This document shows, in pieces, positions 7,901 through 16,012 of a DNA stretch of 20,530 bases. This DNA comes from a virus. A program made the translations under genes and the position numbers. The stretch is taken from positions 1 through 20,530 of IMG/VR virus record IMGVR_UViG_3300044972_000531. One strand, given 5' to 3'. Under the pieces are notes generated by a model. That model saw nothing but the letters and a program-made list of their open reading frames with translations. It ran no database searches and was not told the DNA's origin. How positions within the stretch are numbered: the stretch's first letter is position 1; each line of letters begins with the position of its first letter.

Positions 7901-10425
7901 ATGTCATCTGCTTCTTTAACTCCAGAAGACTTGTATCTTGCCAAGGCTTTTAGTTGGTCTTTTACAATAAATGACGCAAGTGCAAGCCCATCAGTATCTT
8001 TAATGATTTCCTTATTGGCTTCATCAATCATGATTTTTTTAACGCCCATTGCAATCTTCATTCCATCATTACTTGGAATTAATTGCTTTTTGATTATACC
8101 TTGTTCTTTGCGTAAATCTTGCGCCCTATCATTAAATTCTTTAGTTGCTTTTTCGCTTGTCTTACGGTATCCACGATTACTTAGACCGCGTGCAATTGAA
8201 CCTGGGTTTCTCCGAGCACTAAACATGTCGGTCCAGCCGTAACCATATGTTGATGCAAAATCATACATGGAAGCAGCAGTACGCAGGTATCCTTCAAAGA
8301 CGTTACGTGTTGTATACTTAAAACTTAATAGGGTAAATGGCTTCCAAGCATAGGTGTAAAACTTATCTAGCCCGTCAATAGCAACATCGTACCCGGTGCG
8401 AACTCCTGGCTTAAGAATGTCTGAGTATAAAGAGTAACTTCCAGTTCCGCCTTCAAGTGCTGCCCGCTCTGCGGTCTGCATTGTTTCTCTTACCTTCTTG
8501 GAATCCCAACCCTCTTCCAGGATACCTTCCATTACTCCGCGAAGCAATTGTGGATTTTCGCTCATAATTTGGTCGAAGAACTTTATATCAACACTAAAGT
8601 GAATTCCAGGAACTTGAGTTTCAGTAAGGGTGTTTGCTGCTAGAGACCTGCGAATTGCGTAGTAATCATTACTATCGGCAACTGCGCGGCCTTCTCCTGC
8701 TGCTCTTTCTTCTGCTAGTCTTGTAACAATTTTTTCCATCTCAAGATGAGCCTGAGGAGAACCACCCTCTGCTTCATCTGCAATGGTGTACTTCTTTTCC
8801 ATAAGACTTTTAATCTCACGAGACTTTGCACGGTTAGTTGATTGAATTAGTTCACGTGCAAATACATTGGCTGCATCACGTTGAACCATATTCATTACAC
8901 CAAGTTGTTCACCGTAGTGCTTTTGAATAAGTGCTTCAATTCCCTCGTCCTGAAGATTTTCAAGAAAGTAAAAACGTTCTGACTTACTAGTTAGACGGCG
9001 GTAGTCGTTTGAACGACCTTTCATCCAGTCAACGTCTTTTCCAGAAAGTTTTCCAATTTGAGAAATACGAGAATCTGCCTCTAGGTAGGAACGCTTACCA
9101 GCAGTTCCACCAAGGTGCGCAAGACCAGCAGGAACTTCACGCAACTGCTGATTTGGATTAATCCACATTGCTGCACGAACTGCAGAAGTTTTCATGTTAT
9201 TTGCTTTTGCAACTTCACGCGCTAAACTAAGTTTTTTGGTTGGGTCAATGTTTAAGAAAATACCATCTGACTGTACAGTTGCAATACCTGCGCGTACGCG
9301 TTCTAAGTAAGAATACTTAGACCAGGTTCGTCCAATTGAAAGGTCACCTTCAACAACGGTGCGGAAAGCACCTTGCTTCATTAGTAACTCTTCTTCTTGC
9401 TTGGCAATTGCTTCGCGAGCGTCAACAACTTTTTGCTTTGCGGCAATGTTCTTTTCAAAGTTTTCTGGTGACATTTTTATTTTAGATTCAACAAGTTGAC
9501 CAATTGCTTTTTCTTCATCAAGAAGTTGCTGAGTCTTACCAGTGTTCTGAATTAGTAATTCATGAATATCGCCGTATTGAATTTTAACTTTTTCTAGGCT
9601 AGGAATGTGACCAAGGGAAGCCTTGATTACATCACCCATTGCTTCTCTTCCACCAACCTTAAAGGCATCAGAAAGAGATACTGCGTAACCCGAAGGGTTA
9701 GATGAATCTGCAACTAAACCATAGGCTTGAATTGCGGCGATGTTCTCTGGGTCTTTTTCTACAAGTTTGAAAATTTGAGCAGCGGAAGTATTTGATGCCT
9801 GATTAGTAACTGCTTCGTCAATTTCATTAACTAGCATATCAACTCGTCCGTAGCGACTTCCTGCTGGACGAATTAACTCGCTCTTGCGGATTACTTTTAC
9901 AGCACCGCCACCAACTAGAAAAACTGGGTCTAAGAAGTTAAATCCAAGGTCTGCTGTACCTGACCAGAATTGTGCTGAACCAGAAGTGAAGTAATCATTT
10001 ACTTCTTTTGAGTTGGACCAGTCAATTTTATCTGTTCCTTGCTCACCAGCAAAATTCCAGTCACCAATTAAACCAACTAATGCGCGACCAGGAGAAATAC
10101 TGCGTCGCCATTCTTCTTCACCTTCAACGGATTGCTTTGAAGATTCAAATCCATTTTGCATTTGCTCTACAAATGACAGGTTGCTGTTTTGGTCTCGGTA
10201 GTTACTGTTTAACTGTAAAAGAACAGCACTTAGACCTGGGGCAATGTAATCGCGGTAAGGAATTGCAAGTTTACTTAAAGCCGACAAAGCAGGCTCTGCG
10301 GTTTCTACAACATTCTGTCCAGTTTCACCCTCAAAAAATCCACCGACTTTTTTACCAACAAAGTCTTTGGCTTGTTCGAATGGATTATTAGGATTATCTA
10401 CAAATGCATCAATAGGATTAGCCAT
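4903..10425 (-). CDS. Giant (1840 aa) putative internal/ejected virion protein
   Basis: 1840 residues, ATG at 10425 sharing a base with the upstream TAA. It is the longest gene in the window, about one quarter of it. It is largely helical, with long charged stretches (for example KQKVVDAREAIAKQEEELLMK at about 320-345). There are recurring aromatic-rich islands: KPFTLLSFKYTTRNVFEGYLR (about 690-715) and SPAKVLRFLTPFYMAHQNSS (about 1272-1292). I see no clear peptidase, lysozyme or polymerase signature. Proteins of this size between portal and scaffold are typical of podovirus-type phages that eject large internal proteins with their DNA, whereas siphoviruses place a tape measure after the tail-tube genes. 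The internal virion role is inference from size, order and the 'LRFLTPF..A..N..RFW' type island, which I associate loosely with large phage structural proteins. A fused enzymatic domain cannot be excluded by eye. Confidence 0.75.
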   Translation of the reverse strand: MANPIDAFVDNPNNPFEQAKDFVGKKVGGFFEGETGQNVVETAEPALSALSKLAIPYRDYIAPGLSAVLLQLNSNYRDQNSNLSFVEQMQNGFESSKQSVEGEEEWRRSISPGRALVGLIGDWNFAGEQGTDKIDWSNSKEVNDYFTSGSAQFWSGTADLGFNFLDPVFLVGGGAVKVIRKSELIRPAGSRYGRVDMLVNEIDEAVTNQASNTSAAQIFKLVEKDPENIAAIQAYGLVADSSNPSGYAVSLSDAFKVGGREAMGDVIKASLGHIPSLEKVKIQYGDIHELLIQNTGKTQQLLDEEKAIGQLVESKIKMSPENFEKNIAAKQKVVDAREAIAKQEEELLMKQGAFRTVVEGDLSIGRTWSKYSYLERVRAGIATVQSDGIFLNIDPTKKLSLAREVAKANNMKTSAVRAAMWINPNQQLREVPAGLAHLGGTAGKRSYLEADSRISQIGKLSGKDVDWMKGRSNDYRRLTSKSERFYFLENLQDEGIEALIQKHYGEQLGVMNMVQRDAANVFARELIQSTNRAKSREIKSLMEKKYTIADEAEGGSPQAHLEMEKIVTRLAEERAAGEGRAVADSNDYYAIRRSLAANTLTETQVPGIHFSVDIKFFDQIMSENPQLLRGVMEGILEEGWDSKKVRETMQTAERAALEGGTGSYSLYSDILKPGVRTGYDVAIDGLDKFYTYAWKPFTLLSFKYTTRNVFEGYLRTAASMYDFASTYGYGWTDMFSARRNPGSIARGLSNRGYRKTSEKATKEFNDRAQDLRKEQGIIKKQLIPSNDGMKIAMGVKKIMIDEANKEIIKDTDGLALASFIVKDQLKALARYKSSGVKEADDIVKAMKELVDPAISGKADYGSDAGNEFIRLFTNQQWQDAAQLANRSTSMDIINAIVKYRDDANFALSKLEKMDANGAQTVSYALGNAKFGLERLSVHADKTIGLLVQRADLQDELTVLGGKVTPSGKIKKSYTGENQVEIFPGVYIGQAFAGEAGDMIRNASSSKVSSTRILLDERRVTGSGFLNAGHARRGIDRTDIKWANAHSDYVNNVIMKDAAARKIVEGLAEGKSPTRALEDAKAWLNSSDTEAVNWKREINQSMTNMSRAMDTKFSFEEQLAVTYAQIEQLLPTSSSVPGVSYGNIHKLAVDGFTPEESARIHLNDRFEVTGAVELRDKSLTNGYKNAVSFVFNIIGTLPEDRLIRHPFFSMVHDAEAKKLARRYEAEARKVPGATDDSVRAYIESNADRIKIGATDRAYKELMQRLYSVERYTSPAKVLRFLTPFYMAHQNSSRFWLGTTARNPEVAYMLAKAYNAPYRSGYVYDEEGNLVEEGTPWGKGTGKENIVLNSAWLRSKTGRDTITINPTGFDVITQGQVPVIPTFGGPVGEVIATEGIKLAAKNTNIDSFLQDNFDVTFDEFSSKHILPFYEKGYGRSLLSNVQSAAVPFNSATISALAATYGMTGSLPIIEQVVPQVQQRWVARLDAARDEIATEMILNDESLDSDEVTARAEDMARKALMVEALSSGIGPVVAGKTNDSKMMELNQSLTKYQNEFGYSEGSVKLITELDSQGVMFASSVVSTLRSSNSDNRFGLISNTMTVKGIQANTNSLSKAAQLYEDNPFIGALFNIPGEENNYSPIADDLLYSIEINGEPLKSRNMSPEDAERRAQMSAGWSEYFNNLEYIERDAEKNGIKKGSAAYREYYSPWKERLADYVGKQFPIWDTRENRITLQKSDKFVELALYFTKDEQFMKTVGTKNKSIQGLVMYLEGREVIMAELEKNRALTGVEGLDTKTNERFADWRDRMAEYIIAQNPDFEQMYERYLSQDELNIVDSPILNGVK

Positions 10426-10589
10426 TATTCACCAATCTTCTTGTTGTTATTTAATGTTATAAGTTCATTAATGAATTGATTGCGTTGGTCATCGCTCGCC
10501 CAGTCGATTGATGCAAAACCAAAAACAATATCTGGGTGCTGCGAACCAAGGACATTAGTAAATGCCGCAATATGGTTCTCTAAACTCAT
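10425..10589 (-). CDS. Small hypothetical protein (54 aa)
   Basis: An ORF that fills the gap between two clear genes. ATG at 10589 overlaps the preceding TAA, and its own TAA at 10425-10427 overlaps the start of the giant gene. The product begins MSLENHIAAFTNVLGSQHPD, contains a VFGFASIDWASDDQRNQFIN segment, and ends in a polar helix with NNNKKIGE. It is mostly helical, without Cys or a membrane span. Tight coupling on both sides makes it very likely to be translated. It might be a chaperone or assembly factor for the adjacent giant protein, but there is no direct evidence for function. Confidence 0.7.
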   Translation of the reverse strand: MSLENHIAAFTNVLGSQHPDIVFGFASIDWASDDQRNQFINELITLNNNKKIGE

Positions 10590-11050
10590 TAATTATTCCT
10601 TGCTTGAGATAAAACTGATTTCCAAAAGAGTTTGAACCCTTCAGACTGCCCATCTTGGGCTGCTTTTGTATCTAGAACATCTTTATATGCTTTAATCATT
10701 GCAAAACGGTCAGGAACTTCAGGTTCTGGTGTCATTCCAGGGCCTGTCATGTAACCATTGGTTACAGGAACACCTGGGTTTTGAGTAGGAGCGTTGATTG
10801 GAACTATCGGATTTGCCATACTTGCTTCTCTTACCTGTGCTGCACTAGGACCTTGAGACCTAGAACCTGCTAAAGGTGCTCCTTGAGTAGCAGCAGCGGT
10901 GTCAGAACGATAACCGTACTGTCCGTTTGATGGTACTTCGCGCATTGCTTGCTTAGTTCCAGCCATTCCATCAGTCCTTTTTCCAGAACGAGGATTGGAA
11001 ACAGCAGCGCGCTTTTCATTTGAAGGTGCGCGATATCCGCCACGTGCCAT
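10589..11050 (-). CDS. Disordered Gly/Pro-rich virion-module protein (153 aa)
   Basis: ATG at 11050, three bases after the peptidase stop, with GAGGAGC six bases upstream, a strong ribosome-binding site. The first 60% is low-complexity and basic, rich in Gly, Ser, Arg, Pro and Gln (MARGGYRAPSNEKRAAVSNP; later PIVPINAPTQNPGVPVTNG), and probably disordered. The last about 40 residues look helical (DRFAMIKAYKDVLDTKAAQDG then FKLFWKSVLSQARNN). No family recognised. Sitting next to a putative maturation peptidase, it could be a substrate, an inhibitor-like partner or a minor scaffold; these are guesses from order only. Confidence 0.68.
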   Translation of the reverse strand: MARGGYRAPSNEKRAAVSNPRSGKRTDGMAGTKQAMREVPSNGQYGYRSDTAAATQGAPLAGSRSQGPSAAQVREASMANPIVPINAPTQNPGVPVTNGYMTGPGMTPEPEVPDRFAMIKAYKDVLDTKAAQDGQSEGFKLFWKSVLSQARNN

Positions 11051-11051
11051 G

Positions 11052-11564
11052 TTATGCTCCTCGTCGTACTATCTGGATTGGTCCTCCAGAGTTAATATCT
11101 AATTTAATAGCAATCTTCATTGCTTCTTCGATGGTCGCCCCGGCAAGTATTGCTCCAGTCGCCCAGTTACCACCAGTGCCGATAGAATACGTATTAGTAT
11201 TCGTACGTAAAATTGAATAATCTTCGCAAACATAAAATAACTTATTCTCTAGACCGACTATGAAAACTGCGCCTTCGTCATCTTTAAGAACGTAGCCAGT
11301 TTCTTCGTGTGCCCTGCGCATTGCAGGTACAAATTTTGATACCATAAACTTATACAAGTTACTGCCATCATACACTGGAGGTTCCCAGCCATAGGTAATA
11401 ATGTCGCAATAGCGACTTACACCTGCACCAGCAATAACATAGTCACCAACTTCTGTGATTTTTTTTATGTCTTTGCTAACCCAGGCTCTTTCACCTTCAG
11501 TGGTTTGACTATCTGCCGCAAGTGTAAAACCTTTTCGGTTTTGTACGCCTACGATAGTTGTCAT
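11052..11564 (-). CDS. Proteasome/HslV-like Ntn peptidase, putative prohead protease
   Basis: 170 residues, ATG at 11564 two bases after the portal stop. The N-terminus MTTIVGVQNRKGFTLAADSQ closely matches the HslV (ClpQ) opening 'MTTIV.V...G....A.D.Q.T.G'. Counting from Thr2 as the processed N-terminal nucleophile, Asp18 and Lys34 (in DIKKI) fall at proteasome Asp17 and Lys33. YVIAGAG matches the conserved 'viAG.aG' strand, and SIGTGGNWATGAILAG matches the 'igsGg.yA.aA' motif with Thr in place of Ser at the oxyanion-side position. KLDINSGG near residue 156 matches 'alDi.....'. The length equals HslV. No HslU/ClpX ATPase partner is visible. Its position between portal and scaffold is where head-maturation proteases usually sit, so cleavage of scaffold or other head proteins is inferred. 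An alternative is a proteasome-like enzyme acting on host proteins. Confidence 0.82.
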   Translation of the reverse strand: MTTIVGVQNRKGFTLAADSQTTEGERAWVSKDIKKITEVGDYVIAGAGVSRYCDIITYGWEPPVYDGSNLYKFMVSKFVPAMRRAHEETGYVLKDDEGAVFIVGLENKLFYVCEDYSILRTNTNTYSIGTGGNWATGAILAGATIEEAMKIAIKLDINSGGPIQIVRRGA

Positions 11565-11565
11565 A

Positions 11566-13335
11566 TTATCCGCCCATTGCCGAAAGAATTGTTGCTATGT
11601 CAGCAGGTGGCTGTTCAGCCTGAGGTGGTCCTGCTGGTTGTTCTGTTGATGGTCCTGGAGGAGCCTGTTCTGCAGGTACTCCTCCACCCATTGCTGCGAG
11701 CATTTGCTCAGGTGCCATAGGTGCTTGAGGAACCATTTCTTGTGGTTCAGGTTCAGGAGGAGCAAACGATTCAAGAACTGCATCTTCAATGTCTTTACCG
11801 CGGCGACGCGACTCAATAACCTTAGCCATTTTATTAATAATGTCTGATGGGTCTTGTCCCTGAGCGGCCATGCTAGGAATTGCTTGTGCTGTTGCAGCAA
11901 GTGAACCTGCAAGTGAGTCTCGCATTCGCTCTACGTCAATCTTTTCTTGCTCTGCAGAAACGTTCATTGACCATGGTAGTTCGCGCATTACAAAGTCACG
12001 GGAAGCCAAGTTAGCCTGTAGTGCTTGTAGTGCAAAGATTAGGGCTCGGTTAGGGTCAAGTCCAGCCATAAGGCCATAACGTGCCTGTACTGAGTAGTCA
12101 CCATTAATGTCTTTGTAGGTATCATATGAGATTTCATACGGTGTACCAGTTTGAGTACCCGTAATCTTCTTTATACCACCAAAGAGGCGTTCGTCCATTT
12201 CGAAGCATAGGCCGATAACGTCCTCAAACAGTTCCTGAAGAATCTGCTGGCCAGCCTTAACCTGCGTATCGAAACCACCGAGAAGGGCTTGCACTCCGGA
12301 GCCAGTAATGATGCTAGCATCAATTGTTCCAGAACGGCCTTCAGGGTATCGTGCACCCATGCGCATTTCGGATTCTAGTACTGCTTGCTCCTGGAACGCA
12401 CCAGAAGGTAGTTCTAGTCCTACTCGTCGGATACCTTGTGGGTTGGACGAACGTAAAATTGCGTCTGGTCCGAAAGCGAATTCTTGTACGTCCTGAGGAA
12501 CAGCAAACGGAGCATTAACTGACTTTTCCGCAGCATCCATGGCGAGCCATGCGAAGCGTGCGCGAGCAAGTTGCGGGTAGATAACATCATCAAACTGTCC
12601 ACGTGGGTCATCAGGGTCAATCCCTGGTCGGCGCGCGATGCGCACTGTAACCATACCCATTGGGTTTATAGCCTTCTTTAATGGAAGGTTATCCTTTTCG
12701 GGTAGGAAAAGTAAGATTTGGTCTTTATCCTCATAACGGATTAATTCCAGTTGCTGGTTCATATCCGTGTTGTCGCGACCTTGACGACCGATTATTTGCG
12801 ATTCGTATTCTGGAAACTCAACAATAAGTTCACGCATACTCTTTAGGTATCGCTTGGTGTATGACACTAACCGACCGTGGCGGTCAAACTCTGGGTAAGC
12901 ACCTAGTGGGTTTTCCACACGGATTCGTGGCATAAAAGTTTCAAAGTCTGGTTCTACAACAATTGGCAGGAAGCCATATGTTAGATACCAGTCTGCACCG
13001 TAGTACATTTGGCTTTGTAGTTTAGAAGACTGAACATAGTGATTGGCAATTACTGTCTTAGTATCTGCCCTTTTCTTAGCGCGCTCGTTATTCGTCTTAA
13101 CTGTTTGGCAGTTAAAGGAAGGTAGCGGAGCAAGTACTTCGGAAATGTCGCGGGCTGCCACATCAATGAAGTTAGCAATCATGGACTGAGACGCGCCCTC
13201 TGGGAACATCTCTGGTGCAACATTGGATAGGTTTCCACGGCGTACGTCTAGTACGTCTGCCATGCGCTGGTCGCGATACGAGTAGCGTTGTTTTAACGCT
13301 TCTACCTTATCGGAAACTTGTTGTGCTGATAGCAT
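11566..13335 (-). CDS. Portal protein
   Basis: 589 residues from ATG at 13335, chosen over an in-frame ATG at 13386 because AAAGGA lies seven bases before it and because the longer form would overlap the terminase gene. N-terminal region: MLSAQQVSDKVEALKQRYSY, then VRRGNLSNVAPEMFPEGASQSMIANFIDVAARDISE, typical of portal N-termini that describe membrane-free helical clip/wing domains. The middle contains YGADWYLTYGFLPIVVEPDF and a conserved ENPLGAYPEFD turn. The C-terminal 90 residues form a Pro/Gln/Glu-rich disordered tail with two related ends (MLAAMGGG and ILSAMGG). Portal proteins form the dodecameric DNA-entry ring at one vertex and bind terminase. Support is the order (terminase then portal), size and composition. 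I cannot say which portal subfamily it belongs to. Confidence 0.87.
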   Translation of the reverse strand: MLSAQQVSDKVEALKQRYSYRDQRMADVLDVRRGNLSNVAPEMFPEGASQSMIANFIDVAARDISEVLAPLPSFNCQTVKTNNERAKKRADTKTVIANHYVQSSKLQSQMYYGADWYLTYGFLPIVVEPDFETFMPRIRVENPLGAYPEFDRHGRLVSYTKRYLKSMRELIVEFPEYESQIIGRQGRDNTDMNQQLELIRYEDKDQILLFLPEKDNLPLKKAINPMGMVTVRIARRPGIDPDDPRGQFDDVIYPQLARARFAWLAMDAAEKSVNAPFAVPQDVQEFAFGPDAILRSSNPQGIRRVGLELPSGAFQEQAVLESEMRMGARYPEGRSGTIDASIITGSGVQALLGGFDTQVKAGQQILQELFEDVIGLCFEMDERLFGGIKKITGTQTGTPYEISYDTYKDINGDYSVQARYGLMAGLDPNRALIFALQALQANLASRDFVMRELPWSMNVSAEQEKIDVERMRDSLAGSLAATAQAIPSMAAQGQDPSDIINKMAKVIESRRRGKDIEDAVLESFAPPEPEPQEMVPQAPMAPEQMLAAMGGGVPAEQAPPGPSTEQPAGPPQAEQPPADIATILSAMGG

Positions 13336-13345
13336 GGATATCCTT

Positions 13346-15220
13346 TTACATGTAAATGACTTGTTGCTCTGCGTAAGCGTCGTCAAGGTTTATTACTCCG
13401 CGCTGCGCTTCTTGCTTGCGGGTAATGAATCGATTATGTGAGAAGTAACTTGTATTTGTCCCTTGTCGGACAATCTCTTGGGCTTTGATTTCACAAAACC
13501 ATAGTGCCATAACAAGGTCGGTAGCACCCTTGGTAGTTGCTGACCAAGTAATTAATTGGTTAACAAGTGCCTTAGTGTGTTCGTTAATGTTGTCTGGGAA
13601 TTCAAGCAAGTTGTCGTTTTGAAACTTTCCATCTCGGATTGTTCCCATGAGGTTAGATATGGCTGCGACACCAAAACCAACATCCCATTTATTCTTGCCT
13701 GTAAACTGCTCAGCGAGTCTAGTGCCTCGGTTGGCAAGCCAATGTCGTAAATCTTCGTCAAGTGAGAATGCTTTCTGGAATGCATTGATTTCAATGCGTA
13801 ACTCCATAGGGCGGTATCGCTCTACAAAGTCTTCGATTAAAGAACGGATTTTGCGGGGAGTAGGGTCTGACATGTTGTAGCAGTCAAGAACCATTCTATG
13901 TCCGGTATCTCTTTCTACCGCATAAACTACGGCAGCAGTCTTACCAGCCATGGCAGGGTCAAGACCCATAATGGTTACCCAGTTACCACCCGAGGGGTGG
14001 CCAGGCGCATTTCGATTAAGTGGCCCAGGCTTCCGCATTCGGTTGATGCAACCGTTAACCACCAAGGGTGGGAATACTGCGTCTTCTTCAACGTCTTGCT
14101 GTTGGTATACCAGAGCCCAAGTTGAGGAGGACACTTCGCCACGTCTGCGATAAAGTTCGGTTCCATCCCATTTGGGGTAATGCCCATTCTCGTCAGGGTA
14201 AGTATCCTCGTCACCATCCCAGGGACGGTCCGACTTAGGCCAGAGGGTGACCCAGTTCTTAGGGTCATCCGCAAACTCCAGTACCGCTGGCATTGCGAGA
14301 TAGGTAAATGGGGATTCGCCTTGTGCCCAATGGTCCTCGTTGCGGAGTTCCTTATACAGGTCAATAGAGGATACGCGTGTTCCGGCGACAATTAATTTAC
14401 CATTCTTACCCAAACGGGTAATAACCATCTTCTGCAACCAGTTGAGTTGCTTTTCCCATTCATGGGCGTTAGTAGTACCTACAACGTCATCAAGAATGAT
14501 TAGGTCGGCGCGAGTACCGTAAATCTGCTGGCCGATACCCAGGGCCTGTACGGTTGGGTCCTTTTCACCAGATGAGCGTTCTAGATAGATTCTATCCTGT
14601 GTCCATTGGTCCGCGGTGGCTTTATAGCCTCCTGCTGGTCCATACACTTGCTGCATCTTGAGCCAGGCATCCTCAGTTAATCTTTGCTTGACTGAGTACA
14701 AGAATTCTTTGGCGCGCGTCTGAGTCTGGGATACAAACACAATGCGGATGTTGGGGTCCATGGCTATGCGGTATGTGGCATAGTTAACCGTTAAAACGGT
14801 GGACTTGGCGTGCTCGGGGGGTACGTTTACTAATAGGCGATTTGAGTTGCCGGTCATGTACGTCATGGAGTCATGTAGCCAAGAAGGCTCTTTTCCCTCT
14901 AGAACATCAATCCAGGACTGGTGGTGTGGGAAGACTTCCATGTTTAGGAACTCTTTAGAGAAAGTGGCAAAGTTAATCTTTTTGTCGGAGGCTACGTGTA
15001 ACGAGGAGGTTACAGTCTGAGCCCCAAGCGAAGACGCTTCATCTAACTTGGATGAGAACTTAGGGTCTTTGAGCCAGTTCCGGAGAACTTCCTTCTTGCG
15101 CCCTACGTTATTGAGCGCGGCCTCCACAGGGATTCCCTGGGATACCAGTTTAAGGACAGAGGCTTGGTCATTGGCCAATTTAACTCGTGTATGGTGTAGG
15201 TCACCACCTTTTGCACCCAT
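13346..15220 (-). CDS. terL: Terminase large subunit (DNA-packaging ATPase/nuclease)
   Basis: 624 residues from ATG at 15220; an in-frame TTG at 15232 is an alternative, and neither has a strong ribosome-binding site. The N-terminal about 70 residues resemble a small helix-turn-helix (SVLKLVSQGIPVEAALNNVG then EVLRNWLKDPKF), as found at the front of some large terminases. Walker A-like PPEHAKST lies at about 134-141 and Walker B LIILDD at about 240-245. A coupling-motif candidate, VAGTRVSS, is at about 278-285. The RNase H-like nuclease domain begins at IMGLDPAMAGKTA (first catalytic Asp at about 421) with an acidic LRIEINAFQ further on. The protein pumps DNA into the prohead through the portal and cuts concatemers. 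It is the first gene of the leftward unit. No separate small terminase subunit is visible in the window. Confidence 0.93.
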   Translation of the reverse strand: MGAKGGDLHHTRVKLANDQASVLKLVSQGIPVEAALNNVGRKKEVLRNWLKDPKFSSKLDEASSLGAQTVTSSLHVASDKKINFATFSKEFLNMEVFPHHQSWIDVLEGKEPSWLHDSMTYMTGNSNRLLVNVPPEHAKSTVLTVNYATYRIAMDPNIRIVFVSQTQTRAKEFLYSVKQRLTEDAWLKMQQVYGPAGGYKATADQWTQDRIYLERSSGEKDPTVQALGIGQQIYGTRADLIILDDVVGTTNAHEWEKQLNWLQKMVITRLGKNGKLIVAGTRVSSIDLYKELRNEDHWAQGESPFTYLAMPAVLEFADDPKNWVTLWPKSDRPWDGDEDTYPDENGHYPKWDGTELYRRRGEVSSSTWALVYQQQDVEEDAVFPPLVVNGCINRMRKPGPLNRNAPGHPSGGNWVTIMGLDPAMAGKTAAVVYAVERDTGHRMVLDCYNMSDPTPRKIRSLIEDFVERYRPMELRIEINAFQKAFSLDEDLRHWLANRGTRLAEQFTGKNKWDVGFGVAAISNLMGTIRDGKFQNDNLLEFPDNINEHTKALVNQLITWSATTKGATDLVMALWFCEIKAQEIVRQGTNTSYFSHNRFITRKQEAQRGVINLDDAYAEQQVIYM

Positions 15221-15262
15221 GTCAACATCCAATCAAAACTACAAACAAAACGTGTTACAAAA

Positions 15263-15281
15263 GGACCGCGCAAAGCGGTCC
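15263..15281. terminator. Hairpin GGACCGC-N5-GCGGTCC
   Basis: A perfect 7-bp stem with a 5-nt loop about 45 bases upstream of the terminase start. On the minus strand it is followed by TTTTG, so it could be a weak leader terminator or attenuator for leftward transcription, or a protein-binding hairpin in the late 5' leader. On the plus strand no T-run follows. Confidence 0.4.
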
Positions 15282-15305
15282 GTTATACTAAACAAGTATA
15301 CATAT

Positions 15306-15311
15306 ATACTA
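15306..15311 (-). promoter_or_regulatory. Possible leftward late promoter -10 (TAGTAT)
   Basis: On the minus strand TAGTAT lies at 15311-15306, with TTACGG about 18 bases further upstream as a weak -35 candidate. It would drive the terminase-led late unit. It is a weak match and overlaps the AGTATA-N4-TATACT palindrome (15295-15310), which could be its operator. This is a tentative call. Confidence 0.25.
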
Positions 15312-15526
15312 ACCCCATTAGAGAACTACCCGTAACGCATAGTTATCAAAAAAAAATAAAAATCTTTTACAGAGACCAGGGGCAGGGGCAGAAAACCCAA
15401 ACAATGCAAGAAAATCTAAGCCAGAGTAATTATATATACATACCCCCCTCTCCTTAAGAGTGGGTAGTCAAAGAATCTTTTTTTTCCTTACCTGTCGGTC
15501 CTTTCCTGTTGCGTTTCCGCAACGGT

Positions 15527-15554
15527 GGGGGGTGGGGGTAGGGGGTGGGTAGGG
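15527..15554 (+). other. G-quadruplex-prone tract
   Basis: Five runs of G (6, 5, 5, 3 and 3 long) are separated by only one- or two-base linkers (T or TA), all on the plus strand. This matches the G3+ N1-7 rule for intramolecular G-quadruplexes. It lies in the divergent gene-free region, so it may affect replication, packaging or promoter opening; the function is inferred. Confidence 0.7.
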
Positions 15555-15642
15555 TGTTGCTTAATTAAAACAAAAGTATTTATCATTGACTGTCTGGTGT
15601 AGGTATTGTGCGACATGGTGCGAGGTGCGAGGTGTTGCGACA

Positions 15643-15672
15643 TAACAACAACTAACAACAACTAACGATAAC
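15643..15672 (+). repeat. Tandem 10-bp repeats (TAACAACAAC type)
   Basis: Two exact copies of TAACAACAAC are followed by a variant TAACGATAAC and a partial TAATGACC, giving a 10-bp helical-period repeat. A related stretch, AACAACAACTAA, recurs near 15880. This is candidate origin or regulator-binding DNA. Confidence 0.55.
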
Positions 15673-15720
15673 TAATGACCGCTTGAATCATTACTAACAA
15701 TTAGTAACGCGTTGCAATGT

Positions 15721-15744
15721 AACAACACAACAACACAACAACGA
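15721..15744 (+). repeat. Tandem 8-bp repeats (AACAACAC)
   Basis: Two exact AACAACAC units are followed by AACAACGA. They lie in the gene-free divergent region close to the 10-bp repeat family, adding to the origin-like character. Confidence 0.55.
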
Positions 15745-15932
15745 GATAGCGATAAGGATAGATAGCCGTTACCGATTAGCAACAACACACAACACACACA
15801 CGCGCACGCTTGCGCGTTGCGCTTACGCAACTAACCAAAACTATCGGCGCATTGTTTAGCCGTTGCGAATAAGTAACTAACAACAACTAAGCGCGACTAA
15901 GTTTCGATAGCGTGAAATTATTTTGCGCGCGC

Positions 15933-15958
15933 GTTGCGCGTTGATTAGTTGCGCGTTG
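15933..15958 (+). repeat. Direct repeats GTTGCGCGTTG (15-bp spacing)
   Basis: Two exact 11-mers start 15 bp apart at 15933 and 15948. A third near copy (TTGCGCGTTG) is at 15810-15819. The pattern is iteron-like and GCGC-rich. Confidence 0.5.
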
Positions 15959-16012
15959 CATTGTTGCAACATGCAAACATTACGCGCGAGATAGTAACGC
16001 CCGATAGTTTCG

